A stretch of DNA of 64,000 nucleotides, taken from contig NZ_CAJQZC010000007.1 of the NCBI RefSeq assembly GCF_907164555.1, forward strand, positions 62,001 through 126,000, written 5' to 3'. Shown here one piece after another: positions 17,643 to 25,783 of this stretch (position 1 is the first letter of the stretch; each line of letters opens with the position of its first letter). The stretch comes from Paraburkholderia saeva. Its GTDB lineage: Bacteria > Pseudomonadota > Gammaproteobacteria > Burkholderiales > Burkholderiaceae. Made by a program: the position numbers and the translations under genes. The notes under the pieces were generated by a model. That model made no database searches. It had not been told where the DNA came from and worked only from the letters and a program-made list of their open reading frames with translations.

Positions 17643-18068
17643 ATGGCAACTATCAAAGTAGACGTCGTCAGCGCGGAAGAGCAGATCTTCTCGGGCCAGG
17701 CGAAATTCGTCGCGCTGCCGGGCGAAGCGGGTGAACTGGGCATTCTGCCGGGCCACACGCCGCTCATCACGCGGATCCGTCCGGGTGCGGTGCGCATCGA
17801 AGTGGAAAACGGCGAGGAAGAATTCGTGTTCGTCGCCGGCGGAATCCTTGAGATCCAGCCGGGCGCAGTGACGGTCCTGGCCGACACCGCAATCCGCGGT
17901 AAGGATCTCGACGAAGCCAAGGCCGAAGAAGCGCGCAAGCGTGCTGAAGAAGCGCTGCAGAACACGGGTTCGAACCTCGAATACGCTACCGCGCAAGCGG
18001 AACTCGCGTATGCGACGGCTCAGCTTGCTGCGATCCAGCGCCTGCGCAAGCTGCGCGGTCAACACTGA
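17643..18068 (+). CDS. atpC: ATP synthase F1 subunit epsilon
   Basis: 141-residue regulatory and rotor subunit: N-terminal beta-sandwich with the LPGEAGELGILPGHTPL motif, and a C-terminal helical hairpin rich in Ala/Glu that can inhibit ATP hydrolysis. Last gene of the operon, followed by a strong terminator. Confidence 0.96.
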   Translation: MATIKVDVVSAEEQIFSGQAKFVALPGEAGELGILPGHTPLITRIRPGAVRIEVENGEEEFVFVAGGILEIQPGAVTVLADTAIRGKDLDEAKAEEARKRAEEALQNTGSNLEYATAQAELAYATAQLAAIQRLRKLRGQH

Positions 18069-18095
18069 TCGCACGGCAACACGCAGCAGAAGTAG

Positions 18096-18128
18096 AAAAA
18101 AAGCAGCCCTTCGCGGCTGCTTTTTTTT
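18096..18128 (+). terminator. Rho-independent terminator of the atp operon
   Basis: An A-run, then GCAGCC paired with GGCTGC around the loop CTTCGC, and eight T residues (18121-18128). The A and T runs lengthen the stem, so it could also work on the minus strand. Confidence 0.93.
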
Positions 18129-18322
18129 GTTCATCACTTGACGTTTACGGAAAGGTAAGCAAAATCGCAGTTTGCTTTACCGACGGTGAAGGGCCCAGCA
18201 CGAAAGCGGGAACAAAAAGCTGCGGGTAACACTTGATGCCGCGCAGTCACACGCCGGTGGCACAATCGGTTTCAAATTCATTTCAATCGGGCGACGACGC
18301 TTCGCTCGCGGAGGCAGACATC

Positions 18323-20053
18323 ATGGCAAGCCAGACTGGAGGCGCGGGCGCGCTCATCGCGCCGAAGGACAACCTCTCATACGTTCGCGGCTCGACGGAG
18401 AGTGTACTGAGCGAGGCAACCGTCGGTCAGTTTCTGCAGGACACGGCGCGCCGCTTTCCGGAACGTCCCGCCGTGGTGTTCCGGGAGCAGCGCATCCGCT
18501 GGACGTGGAAGGAGTTTTCCGACGAAGTCGATATCCTTGCCGCCGGCCTGCTTGCACTCGGAATCGAAAAGGGCGACCGCGTCGGCATCTGGTCGCCGAA
18601 CCGGGTCGAATGGCTGCTGACGCAGTTCGCCACCGCGCGCATCGGCGCGGTGCTTGTCAACATCAACCCGGCGTACCGGCTGGCCGAACTCGAATACGCG
18701 CTGAACAAGGTCGGTTGCAAGGCGATCATCTCCGCGCACAGCTTCAAGTCGTCGATGTATCTGGAGATGCTGCAGGAGCTTGCGCCCGAACTGGCCGTGC
18801 ACGCGCCCGGTGAACTGCGCGCGGAGCGTCTGCCGGAACTGCGTTATGTGATCCGCATGTGCGACACCGAAACACCAGGCATGCTGACGTTCTCCGACGT
18901 CATCGAGCAGGGTCGCGCTTCGCTCGACGCCGCGAGGCTCGACGCGATCGGCGCTACGTTGTCGGCGCATGAGCCGATCAACATCCAGTTCACGAGCGGC
19001 ACGACCGGCAACCCGAAGGGCGCAACGCTCACGCACAGCAATGTCGTGAACAACGCCCGCTATATTGCGATGGCCATGCGCCTGGGCGAAGACGACAGCC
19101 TGTGCATTCCGGTGCCGTTGTATCACTGCTTCGGCATGGTGCTGGCTGTGCTCGCGTGCGTATCGGTGGGCGCGAACATGGTTTTTCCCGGCGAGGCTTT
19201 CGATCCGCTCGCGACACTGACCGCCGTCGCCGAAGAGCAATGCACGGCGCTTCACGGCGTGCCGACGATGTTCATCGCCGAACTCGACCATCCGGAATTC
19301 GCACGCTTCGATCTGAGCCGCCTGCGCACGGGCATCATGGCGGGCTCGCCGTGCCCGATCGAAACGATGAAGAAAGTCGTGTCGAAAATGCATCTCGGTG
19401 AAATCACGATTGCATACGGCATGACGGAAACGAGCCCGGTCTCGTTTCAGAGTTCGACGACCGACCCGCTCGACAAGCGCACGACAACTGTCGGCCGCAT
19501 CCAGCCGCATCTGGAAGTGAAGCTTGTCGACGCGAGCGGCGATGTCGTGCCGGTCGGCGAAACGGGCGAACTGTGCACAAAGGGTTACTCGGTGATGCTC
19601 GGCTACTGGGGCGACGAAGCCAAAACGCGCGAAAGCATCGTCGATGGCTGGATGCACACCGGCGACCTCGCGACGCTTGATGCTGAGGGGTACTGCAATA
19701 TCGTTGGCCGCTTGAAGGACATGCTGATTCGCGGCGGCGAAAACATTTACCCGCGCGAAATCGAGGAATTCCTGTTCCGTCATCCGAAGATCCAGAGCGT
19801 GCAGGTGTTCGGCGTGCCCGACCCGAAGTACGGCGAAGAAGTATGCGCGTGGATCGTGCTGCGCCCGGGCGAGCAGGCCACGGCGCAAGATGTGCAGGAA
19901 TTCTGTCGCAACCAGATTGCGCACTACAAGGTGCCGAAGCATATTCGCTTCGTCGACGAACTTCCGATGACCGTGACCGGCAAGGTGCAGAAGTTCGTGA
20001 TGCGCGAGCGGATGATCGAGGAACTGAAAATCATCGCGGACAAGACCGCGTGA
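18323..20053 (+). CDS. Acyl-CoA ligase (AMP-binding), fatty-acid type
   Basis: ANL-superfamily enzyme that activates a carboxylic acid as acyl-AMP and passes it to CoA. The P-loop FTSGTTGNPKGATLTH, the YGMTETSPV motif, GDLATLDAEGYCNIVGR and the lysine motif VTGKVQKF near the C-terminus are all intact. I choose ATG 18323 (GGAGG nine bases upstream), giving 576 residues; an ATG at 18236 would add 29 unconserved residues. The full C-terminal domain and the GEEVCAWIVL segment point to a medium or long-chain acyl-CoA synthetase, not a FAAL. It stands alone between the atp operon and an intergenic region, so the substrate is unknown. Confidence 0.85.
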   Translation: MASQTGGAGALIAPKDNLSYVRGSTESVLSEATVGQFLQDTARRFPERPAVVFREQRIRWTWKEFSDEVDILAAGLLALGIEKGDRVGIWSPNRVEWLLTQFATARIGAVLVNINPAYRLAELEYALNKVGCKAIISAHSFKSSMYLEMLQELAPELAVHAPGELRAERLPELRYVIRMCDTETPGMLTFSDVIEQGRASLDAARLDAIGATLSAHEPINIQFTSGTTGNPKGATLTHSNVVNNARYIAMAMRLGEDDSLCIPVPLYHCFGMVLAVLACVSVGANMVFPGEAFDPLATLTAVAEEQCTALHGVPTMFIAELDHPEFARFDLSRLRTGIMAGSPCPIETMKKVVSKMHLGEITIAYGMTETSPVSFQSSTTDPLDKRTTTVGRIQPHLEVKLVDASGDVVPVGETGELCTKGYSVMLGYWGDEAKTRESIVDGWMHTGDLATLDAEGYCNIVGRLKDMLIRGGENIYPREIEEFLFRHPKIQSVQVFGVPDPKYGEEVCAWIVLRPGEQATAQDVQEFCRNQIAHYKVPKHIRFVDELPMTVTGKVQKFVMRERMIEELKIIADKTA

Positions 20054-20064
20054 TCCAGGAAACA

Positions 20065-20107
20065 CGGCAAGCCATTACGTCGCGCACAGGCGCGCAATGG
20101 CTTGCCG
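20065..20107 (+). terminator. Long stem-loop after the acyl-CoA ligase
   Basis: A perfect 12-bp stem (CGGCAAGCCATT with AATGGCTTGCCG) encloses a smaller GCGC hairpin. It begins 11 bp after the ligase stop. No T-run follows; it probably marks or protects the 3' end of the message. Confidence 0.5.
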
Positions 20108-20190
20108 GAACCGCGTTCCTGGAACAGCTTGATAGCCCAAACGTCCACGAAACTCCGCTGAAGAAGCGGGGAGCAAACGTTTGGCCAGAC

Positions 20191-20220
20191 GAAAAAAAAG
20201 CGGGCCTGGAGCCCGCTAAA
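20191..20220 (-). terminator. Rho-independent terminator reading leftward
   Basis: On the minus strand AGCGGGC pairs with GCCCGCT around TCCAG and is followed by eight T residues. It would stop transcripts coming from the right, either the pheC-like message (which would then carry a 3' tail of about 550 bases) or a separate small RNA from 20221-20751. Confidence 0.8.
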
Positions 20221-20751
20221 AACCACACGCTACGGGGTTAGCGCGAGGAGACCAATGAAGGAACCGACTGGGACGGCGCACATCCGCCGACCACGGCCCC
20301 AGCAGGGATGCCCCTTTTCAGGGCTTCGGCAAAGCCGACCGGCATAGTGCATCGTATCCGCTCACACTACGCACGCAGCCACATCCGTGTTGAAACCGTT
20401 GAAGGGCATTGTGGGCGAATAACTCTGCCAGCGCGGTAACAAAGTGTTTCAGGTTGTAACGCCCGTCAGACAAGGCTTTGCGGGATTATGTGCCGACCCG
20501 GCGTGTTTCAAACGTCATTTTTACCGGTGGGAATTCGTGGATTCCTGGCAACCGGCCGACGCTATCCGTCAACCCATACTGCGCCTTTTTATCGCGTGTT
20601 GGGAGCCGGGATTTCCCGGCATTGGGCGTCGCTCTCATGCGCCGTTTCAATCGTCATGGGGAAGGGTGTTCCTCCCCATGACGCGGCTGAATCAAGGTGC
20701 AAACCCGGCCGGCGCGCGTTGCCCGGCCGGGCAACCACATCTCTCAAAGAA
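20221..20751. other. Structured intergenic region, no convincing gene
   Basis: About 530 bp between a leftward terminator and the pheC-like gene. It has an 11-bp stem (20652-20662 with 20673-20683; CGTCATGGGGA arm) and a GC-rich hairpin around 20704-20731. Short open frames occur on both strands (for example 20444-20773 plus, and a 35-codon minus frame 20238-20345), but none has a ribosome site or a recognisable protein. A non-coding RNA, a long 3' tail or a degraded repeat are all possible. Confidence 0.45.
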
Positions 20752-21570
20752 CTACTTCAGCCACTTGTCCTGAATGGCCTGATATTCGCCGGTCGCGCGC
20801 GCGAGATGCAGCCACTGGTCCACGTACTGCTGGAGCACGACGTCGCCGCGCGGCACCATCCATGCCTTTTCACCGTACTGGAACGGCTTGTCCGGATGCA
20901 CGGAGCACAGGCCTGGATTGAGCTTTTGCTGCAGCAGCGTTTCGGACGCGTCGGTGACCATCACATCGGCCTTGCCGGCGAGGATCTGCTTGAACACCGT
21001 CACGTTGTCCGGATAGACCGTCAGGTTCGCGTGCGGGAAAAACTGCTTTGCGAAGCGCTCGTTGGTGCCGCCCGGATTGACGATCACGCGCGTGGACGGC
21101 TGGTCGATCTGTGCGACGGTCTGGTACTTGTTGACGTCGTCGCAGCGCACAATCGGCGTCTTGCCGTCGATCATGTACGCCTCGGTGAAGAACGCGCGTT
21201 TCTGGCGGTCGAGCGTCGTCGATACACCGCCGATCGCGACATCGCATTTTGCGACGAAGTCGTTCATCAGGTTCGACCACGATGTTTTCACGAACTCCGC
21301 CTTCACGCCGAGCGAGTGCGCGAGGGATTCGGCCATGTCGATGTCGATGCCCTCGAACTGGCTGTCCGGCTTGTAGAACGAATACGGCTTGTAGTCGCCG
21401 GTCGTGCAGGCGCGCAGTGTGCCGCGCGCGACGATTTCGTCGAGACGCGACGCTTGCGGCGCAGCGGCCGTGTTTGCCGCGCTGTTCGTCTGCGCGGAAA
21501 CCGGGCTCACAACAGTCAGTGCAGCGGCGCAGATCAGGGCGCCGGCCCATGCGAGGGCGGTCTTGTTCAT
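20752..21570 (-). CDS. pheC: Periplasmic cyclohexadienyl (arogenate/prephenate) dehydratase, PheC-like
   Basis: The 272-residue product starts with a Sec signal peptide (cleavage after VSA, about residue 26) and has the type 3 solute-binding fold, so it is easily called an amino-acid ABC binding protein. The mature sequence, however, follows Pseudomonas PheC closely: RGTLRACTTGDYKPYSF, TSWSNLMNDF, DGKTPI near 135, NPGGTNERFA at 165-174, YPDNVTVFKQI and VTDASETLLQ, with Glu210 where PheC has its general-acid glutamate. No permease or ATPase gene is adjacent, which also argues for an enzyme. It would turn prephenate or arogenate into phenylpyruvate or phenylalanine in the periplasm. GAAGGAG precedes the ATG. 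Confidence 0.8.
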   Translation of the reverse strand: MNKTALAWAGALICAAALTVVSPVSAQTNSAANTAAAPQASRLDEIVARGTLRACTTGDYKPYSFYKPDSQFEGIDIDMAESLAHSLGVKAEFVKTSWSNLMNDFVAKCDVAIGGVSTTLDRQKRAFFTEAYMIDGKTPIVRCDDVNKYQTVAQIDQPSTRVIVNPGGTNERFAKQFFPHANLTVYPDNVTVFKQILAGKADVMVTDASETLLQQKLNPGLCSVHPDKPFQYGEKAWMVPRGDVVLQQYVDQWLHLARATGEYQAIQDKWLK

Positions 21571-21812
21571 CGAGTCTCCTTCGTTTGTCTGTTATTGGAA
21601 GATAAATGCGTTTAAGGCCGCTGATGATAGCCCGGCAACCCGATGTTGATAAGGTTGCGGAGGCGTTCCAACCACTGCATCAGTCCCTAAGCCCGACGTC
21701 TCCGAAGGCTTCCGCATGGTCGCAACAGACAGACGCGTTTATTCGCTGCATCCAGCGCGATGCGGGCGGCGCTGTCCGGTAAAATGGCCCTTTGCCTCCA
21801 GTCGCCCGCAAC

Positions 21813-22910
21813 GTGGTCAATACTCTTCTGAACGACACATTCCTGCGCGCGCTCATGCGCCAGCCGACCGAATACACGCCGATCTGGCTGATGCGTCAGG
21901 CGGGTCGCTACCTGCCGGAATACAACGCGACGCGCAGCCGCGCGGGCAGCTTCCTCGGTCTCGCGAAGAATCCGGATTACGCGACGGAAGTCACGTTGCA
22001 GCCGCTCGACCGCTATCCGCTCGACGCCGCGATTCTTTTCTCCGACATCCTGACGATTCCCGACGCGATGGGCCTCGGCCTCGACTTCCAGACGGGCGAA
22101 GGTCCGAAGTTTGCACGTCCCGTGCGCACGGAAGAAGACGTCGCACGCCTCGCGGTGCCGGACATCGACGCCACATTGCGTTACGTGACGGATGCCGTCA
22201 GCCAGATCCGCCGTTCGCTCGTCGACGCGCAGGGCCGGCAGCGCGTGCCGCTGATCGGCTTTTCGGGCAGCCCGTGGACGCTTGCGTGCTACATGGTCGA
22301 AGGCGGCGGTTCGGCCGACTTCCGCACCGTGAAGTCGATGCTGTATGCGCGTCCTGACCTGATGCACCGCATCCTCGACGTGAACGCGAAAGCGGTGGCC
22401 GCCTACCTGAACGCGCAGATCGAGGCCGGTGCACAGGCCGTGATGATCTTCGATACATGGGGCGGTGCGCTCGCCGACGGGACCTATCAGCGCTTCTCGC
22501 TACACTACATCCAGCAGGTCGTCTCGCAGCTCAAGCGTGAACATGAAGGCGCGAAAGTACCGGTCATCACCTTCACGAAGGGCGGTGGCCTGTGGCTTGA
22601 CGAGATCGCCGCGACAGGCGTCGATGCGGTCGGGCTCGACTGGACCGTGAATCTTTCGAAGGCGCGCGAACGTGTCGGCGACAAGGTGGCGCTGCAGGGC
22701 AATATCGACCCCTCGGTGCTGTTCGCGTCGCCTTCGGCGATCCGGATCGAGGCGCGCGCCGTACTCGACAGCTTCGGCAACCATCCCGGCCACGTCTTCA
22801 ATCTGGGCCACGGGATCTCGCAGTTCACGCCGCCAGAGCACGTCGCCGAACTCGTCGACGAAGTACACCGGCACAGCCGTGCTATTCGCGCCGGCAGTGT
22901 GTCAGCGTGA
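21813..22910 (+). CDS. hemE: Uroporphyrinogen decarboxylase
   Basis: Removes the four acetate carboxyls of uroporphyrinogen III to give coproporphyrinogen III in haem synthesis. Signature 1 PIWLMRQAGRYLPEY is near the N-terminus, and GFSGSPWTLACYMVEGGGS and FDTWGGAL follow. No ATG fits; GTG 21813 gives MVNTLLNDTFLRAL, matching the usual N-terminus (365 residues), while TTG 21792 would add seven residues. Neither has a good ribosome site, so the start is uncertain. The gene is monocistronic in the window. Confidence 0.93.
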   Translation: MVNTLLNDTFLRALMRQPTEYTPIWLMRQAGRYLPEYNATRSRAGSFLGLAKNPDYATEVTLQPLDRYPLDAAILFSDILTIPDAMGLGLDFQTGEGPKFARPVRTEEDVARLAVPDIDATLRYVTDAVSQIRRSLVDAQGRQRVPLIGFSGSPWTLACYMVEGGGSADFRTVKSMLYARPDLMHRILDVNAKAVAAYLNAQIEAGAQAVMIFDTWGGALADGTYQRFSLHYIQQVVSQLKREHEGAKVPVITFTKGGGLWLDEIAATGVDAVGLDWTVNLSKARERVGDKVALQGNIDPSVLFASPSAIRIEARAVLDSFGNHPGHVFNLGHGISQFTPPEHVAELVDEVHRHSRAIRAGSVSA

Positions 22911-23359
22911 GGTTCTCAGCGTGAAAATTTTGTTGCAGTGCGATGAAGTGGGCTCTCGGCATAAGGGTGGTACTGGGTCGTGGAGCCCGTCGCGCGGCCA
23001 TCCTGCAATTGTCAAGACTTGACTTATGCACATTTGCCTCGCTGCGCCGCAGTAGAGCGTCGCATCGCTGTTTTGGGCTTGCAAGTTGTGTGCGAGTTTG
23101 ATCCGCGCCTTGACTGGCAAGGGTTTCCGCGATTATTTGAGATATGTGCGGTAGCCCACAGAACGACGGCGGGGCGCCGTTTTCGTGCCAAGAAAACAGA
23201 GTTCTCAACAAAGTTATCCACAGGCTCGGCGGACCGATTGCAATTCTTCAGTAGAATCCAAAGCTTGGCGTTTAAAGTGAGGTTTTACTTTAACTTCCGC
23301 GCCTTCGCTCAGGCGCTTCGGGTCACCCGATCTGCCCCGCTTTACAGGGTAAGCGCTGC
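22911..23359. other. hemE-priA spacer
   Basis: 449 bp without a convincing gene. It holds a 6-1-6 inverted repeat GTCAAGACTTGAC (23011-23023), a DnaA box (23214-23222) and a -10-like TAGAAT (23252-23257) with no matching -35. Short frames on both strands lack ribosome sites and recognisable products. Confidence 0.5.
23214..23222 (+). promoter_or_regulatory. DnaA box upstream of priA
   Basis: TTATCCACA is the perfect high-affinity DnaA-binding 9-mer, 138 bp before the priA start. A single copy is not an origin but could place priA under DnaA control. Confidence 0.6.
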
Positions 23360-25603
23360 GTGAGCGACGTTTTTGTGCGCGTTGCGCTCGATCACCCACT
23401 GCCGACGCTCTTCGACTACCGGTGTGATACCGAGCCGGCACCCGCGCCAGGGATGCTCGTGAGCGTGCCGTTCGGCAAGCGCGACACGGTTGGCCTCGTG
23501 TGCGAAGTGAGCGATCGAAGCGACGTACCCGCCGGCAAGGTGCGCGCAGTGAACGCAGTGTGCACGGCATGCCCGCCGCTATCCGCCGCGTGGCTCAAGC
23601 TGGCGGCGTTCGCGGCCGACTACTACCAGCGTGGAATCGGCGAAGTCGCGTTGCCAGGCCTGCCTCAGGCGCTGCGCGACGCAACGCGCTGGGCACGGCT
23701 GCTCGCGCCGGAAGAGCGCTATCGTTTGATGCAGGCGGGTCGCGAAGCGTTGCCTGATGCGTTGCCGGCCCGCGCCAGCGCGCTGCGCCGTCTCGCCGGG
23801 GTGCTGGCCGAAGCCGGCTCGCTGTCCGCCGCCGATGCGCGCGCCCTGCATCCGAAGGCCGTCGCGACGCTCGACGCCTGGGCGGCGGAAGGCTGGGTCG
23901 AGCGCGACGTGATCGAAGCCGCCGACGTACGCGCAACGCCACCCGCCGACGCGCCGCCGGCCACGCTGCCAACACTCACCGACGAACAGACCGCCGCCGT
24001 CGAAGCGATTCGCGACGCGGTCGGCTTCGCGCCGTTCCTGCTGCACGGCGTAACGGGCAGCGGCAAGACCGAGGTCTATCTGCGTGCGCTGGCCGGCCTG
24101 CTCGCCGCCGATCCGCACGCGCAGGCGCTGGTTCTCGTTCCTGAAATCAATCTCACGCCGCAGTTCGAAGCGGCGTTTCGTGCGCGCTTCGCTGCGCTCG
24201 ATTCCGGCGCGATCGTCACGCTGCATAGCGGGCTGGCGGAGGGCGAGCGGGCGCGTCACTGGTTCGCCGCCCACGCCGGACGCGCGCGGATCGTGCTCGG
24301 CACCCGGCTCGCCGTGCTGGCCTCGCTGCCAAAGCTGGCGATTATCGTCGTCGATGAAGAGCACGATCCGGCTTACAAGCAGCAGGAAGGCTTGCGCTAC
24401 TCGGCGCGCGATCTCGCGATCTATCGCGCGAAGCAGCTCGGCATTCCGGTCGTGCTTGGCTCCGCGACGCCTTCGCTCGAAAGCTGGTGGCAGGCGGATC
24501 AGGGGCGCTACACGCGGCTTACGCTGTCGCGCCGCGCAGTGGCCGACGCGGTGCTGCCGGCAGTCAAGCTGATCGATCTCGAGGAAGAACACCGGCGCGG
24601 GCGTGCGTCGATCGACGGCCTGTCGGGTCCGCTGATCGCGGCGCTGAAATCGCGGCTGGAACGCGGTGAGCAAAGCCTCGTGTTTCTCAACCGGCGCGGT
24701 TACGCGCCCGTCCTTTCGTGCGATGCGTGCGGCTGGGTCGCCGGTTGCCCGCGTTGCAGCGCGTACGTCGTCCTGCACAAACCCGAGCGCGCGATGCGCT
24801 GCCACCACTGCGGCTGGGAATCGCGCATTCCGCGCTCATGTCCGGATTGCGGCAACGTCGACATCGCGCCGCTTGGGCGCGGCACGCAACGCGTCGAGGA
24901 AACGCTTGCCGAAGTCGTGCCCGGCGCGCGCGTGCTCCGCATCGACGCCGACAGCACGCGCCGCAAGGGCAGCGCGCAGGCACTGTTCTCCGACGTGCAC
25001 GCGGGCGAAGTCGACATCCTCGTTGGCACGCAGATGATCGCGAAGGGACACGACTTCCAGCGCGTCTCGCTGGTGGGCGTCGTGAACGCCGATACCGCGC
25101 TGTTTTCCCACGACTTTCGTGCGAGTGAGCGACTTTTCGCCCAGCTGATGCAGGTCAGCGGGCGCGCGGGCCGTGCCGGTCTGCCGGGCGAAGTGCTGGT
25201 GCAGACGCGCTATCCGCGTCACGCGCTCTATCACGCGCTTGCACGCCACGATTACGTCGGCTTCGCCAGGTCGCAGCTCGGCGAGCGGCGCGATGCGCAT
25301 CTGCCGCCGTTCGTCTACCAGGCGTTACTGCGCGCCGAAGGCCGCACGCTCGAAGCGGCACTCGCGTTCCTGCAGCAGGCCGCCGCCCAGCTAACGACGA
25401 TTTCCGCGGCCGAACGCGTGACCGCGTACGATGCCGTGCCGCTGACCATCGTCAAGGTGATGCACGTGCATCGCGCGCAGTTATTGATCGAGAGCGCATC
25501 GCGCGGCGCGCTCCAGGCCACGCTGCACGCGTGGCAGCCGATGCTCCGCACGCTCAAGGGCGTGCTGCGCTGGACTCTCGAGGTCGATCCGCTCGACATC
25601 TGA
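23360..25603 (+). CDS. priA: Primosomal protein N' (replication restart helicase PriA)
   Basis: Superfamily 2 helicase that recognises stalled forks and reloads the replicative helicase. 747 residues: N-terminal 3'-DNA-binding domain, then Walker A GVTGSGKTE, the DEEHD box, and a zinc module with the cysteine pairs of CDACGW, CPRC, CHHCGW and CPDCG. GTQMIAKGHDF and QVSGRAGRAG are helicase motifs V and VI. It starts with GTG at 23360; there is no clear Shine-Dalgarno. Family length and all motifs are intact. Confidence 0.95.
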   Translation: MSDVFVRVALDHPLPTLFDYRCDTEPAPAPGMLVSVPFGKRDTVGLVCEVSDRSDVPAGKVRAVNAVCTACPPLSAAWLKLAAFAADYYQRGIGEVALPGLPQALRDATRWARLLAPEERYRLMQAGREALPDALPARASALRRLAGVLAEAGSLSAADARALHPKAVATLDAWAAEGWVERDVIEAADVRATPPADAPPATLPTLTDEQTAAVEAIRDAVGFAPFLLHGVTGSGKTEVYLRALAGLLAADPHAQALVLVPEINLTPQFEAAFRARFAALDSGAIVTLHSGLAEGERARHWFAAHAGRARIVLGTRLAVLASLPKLAIIVVDEEHDPAYKQQEGLRYSARDLAIYRAKQLGIPVVLGSATPSLESWWQADQGRYTRLTLSRRAVADAVLPAVKLIDLEEEHRRGRASIDGLSGPLIAALKSRLERGEQSLVFLNRRGYAPVLSCDACGWVAGCPRCSAYVVLHKPERAMRCHHCGWESRIPRSCPDCGNVDIAPLGRGTQRVEETLAEVVPGARVLRIDADSTRRKGSAQALFSDVHAGEVDILVGTQMIAKGHDFQRVSLVGVVNADTALFSHDFRASERLFAQLMQVSGRAGRAGLPGEVLVQTRYPRHALYHALARHDYVGFARSQLGERRDAHLPPFVYQALLRAEGRTLEAALAFLQQAAAQLTTISAAERVTAYDAVPLTIVKVMHVHRAQLLIESASRGALQATLHAWQPMLRTLKGVLRWTLEVDPLDI

Positions 25604-25783
25604 CGCGGGCTGGCTGGGCGCCGCGCGGGCAAATCCCTTCCGGTTATATCGATAGAGCGAAAGGTCGTTTCGTTTCTCGTTGTTGCTCGACTATATTTCG
25701 CCCGATCGGCGCGAAATTCACAACAATCTGGATCCGACCAACCCTTGCGCCGACGCACCTCAACTTCCCGGGGCCTTGCGACG

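Noticed and set aside
16035..18137. 700-codon open frame antisense to atpD-atpC
   Set aside because: Low-complexity Arg/Val/His-rich shadow of conserved ATP synthase genes.
18323..20053. Acyl-CoA ligase as part of the fatty amine operon
   Set aside because: It lies 13 kb away behind its own hairpin and belongs to the CoA-type ligases; the operon has its own FAAL.
20238..20345. 35-codon minus-strand frame just before the leftward terminator
   Set aside because: Reads well as protein but has no ribosome site and is too short to call; worth a conservation check only.
20444..20773. Plus-strand 109-codon frame in the structured spacer
   Set aside because: No ribosome site, overlaps hairpins and the end of the pheC-like gene; kept only as part of the intergenic finding.
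20488..21615. Plus-strand 375-codon frame across the pheC-like gene
   Set aside because: It is antisense to a gene with signal peptide, ribosome site and clear family motifs; composition is shadow-like.
23214..23222. Replication origin at the DnaA box
   Set aside because: Only one box, no AT-rich unwinding element and no dnaA nearby.
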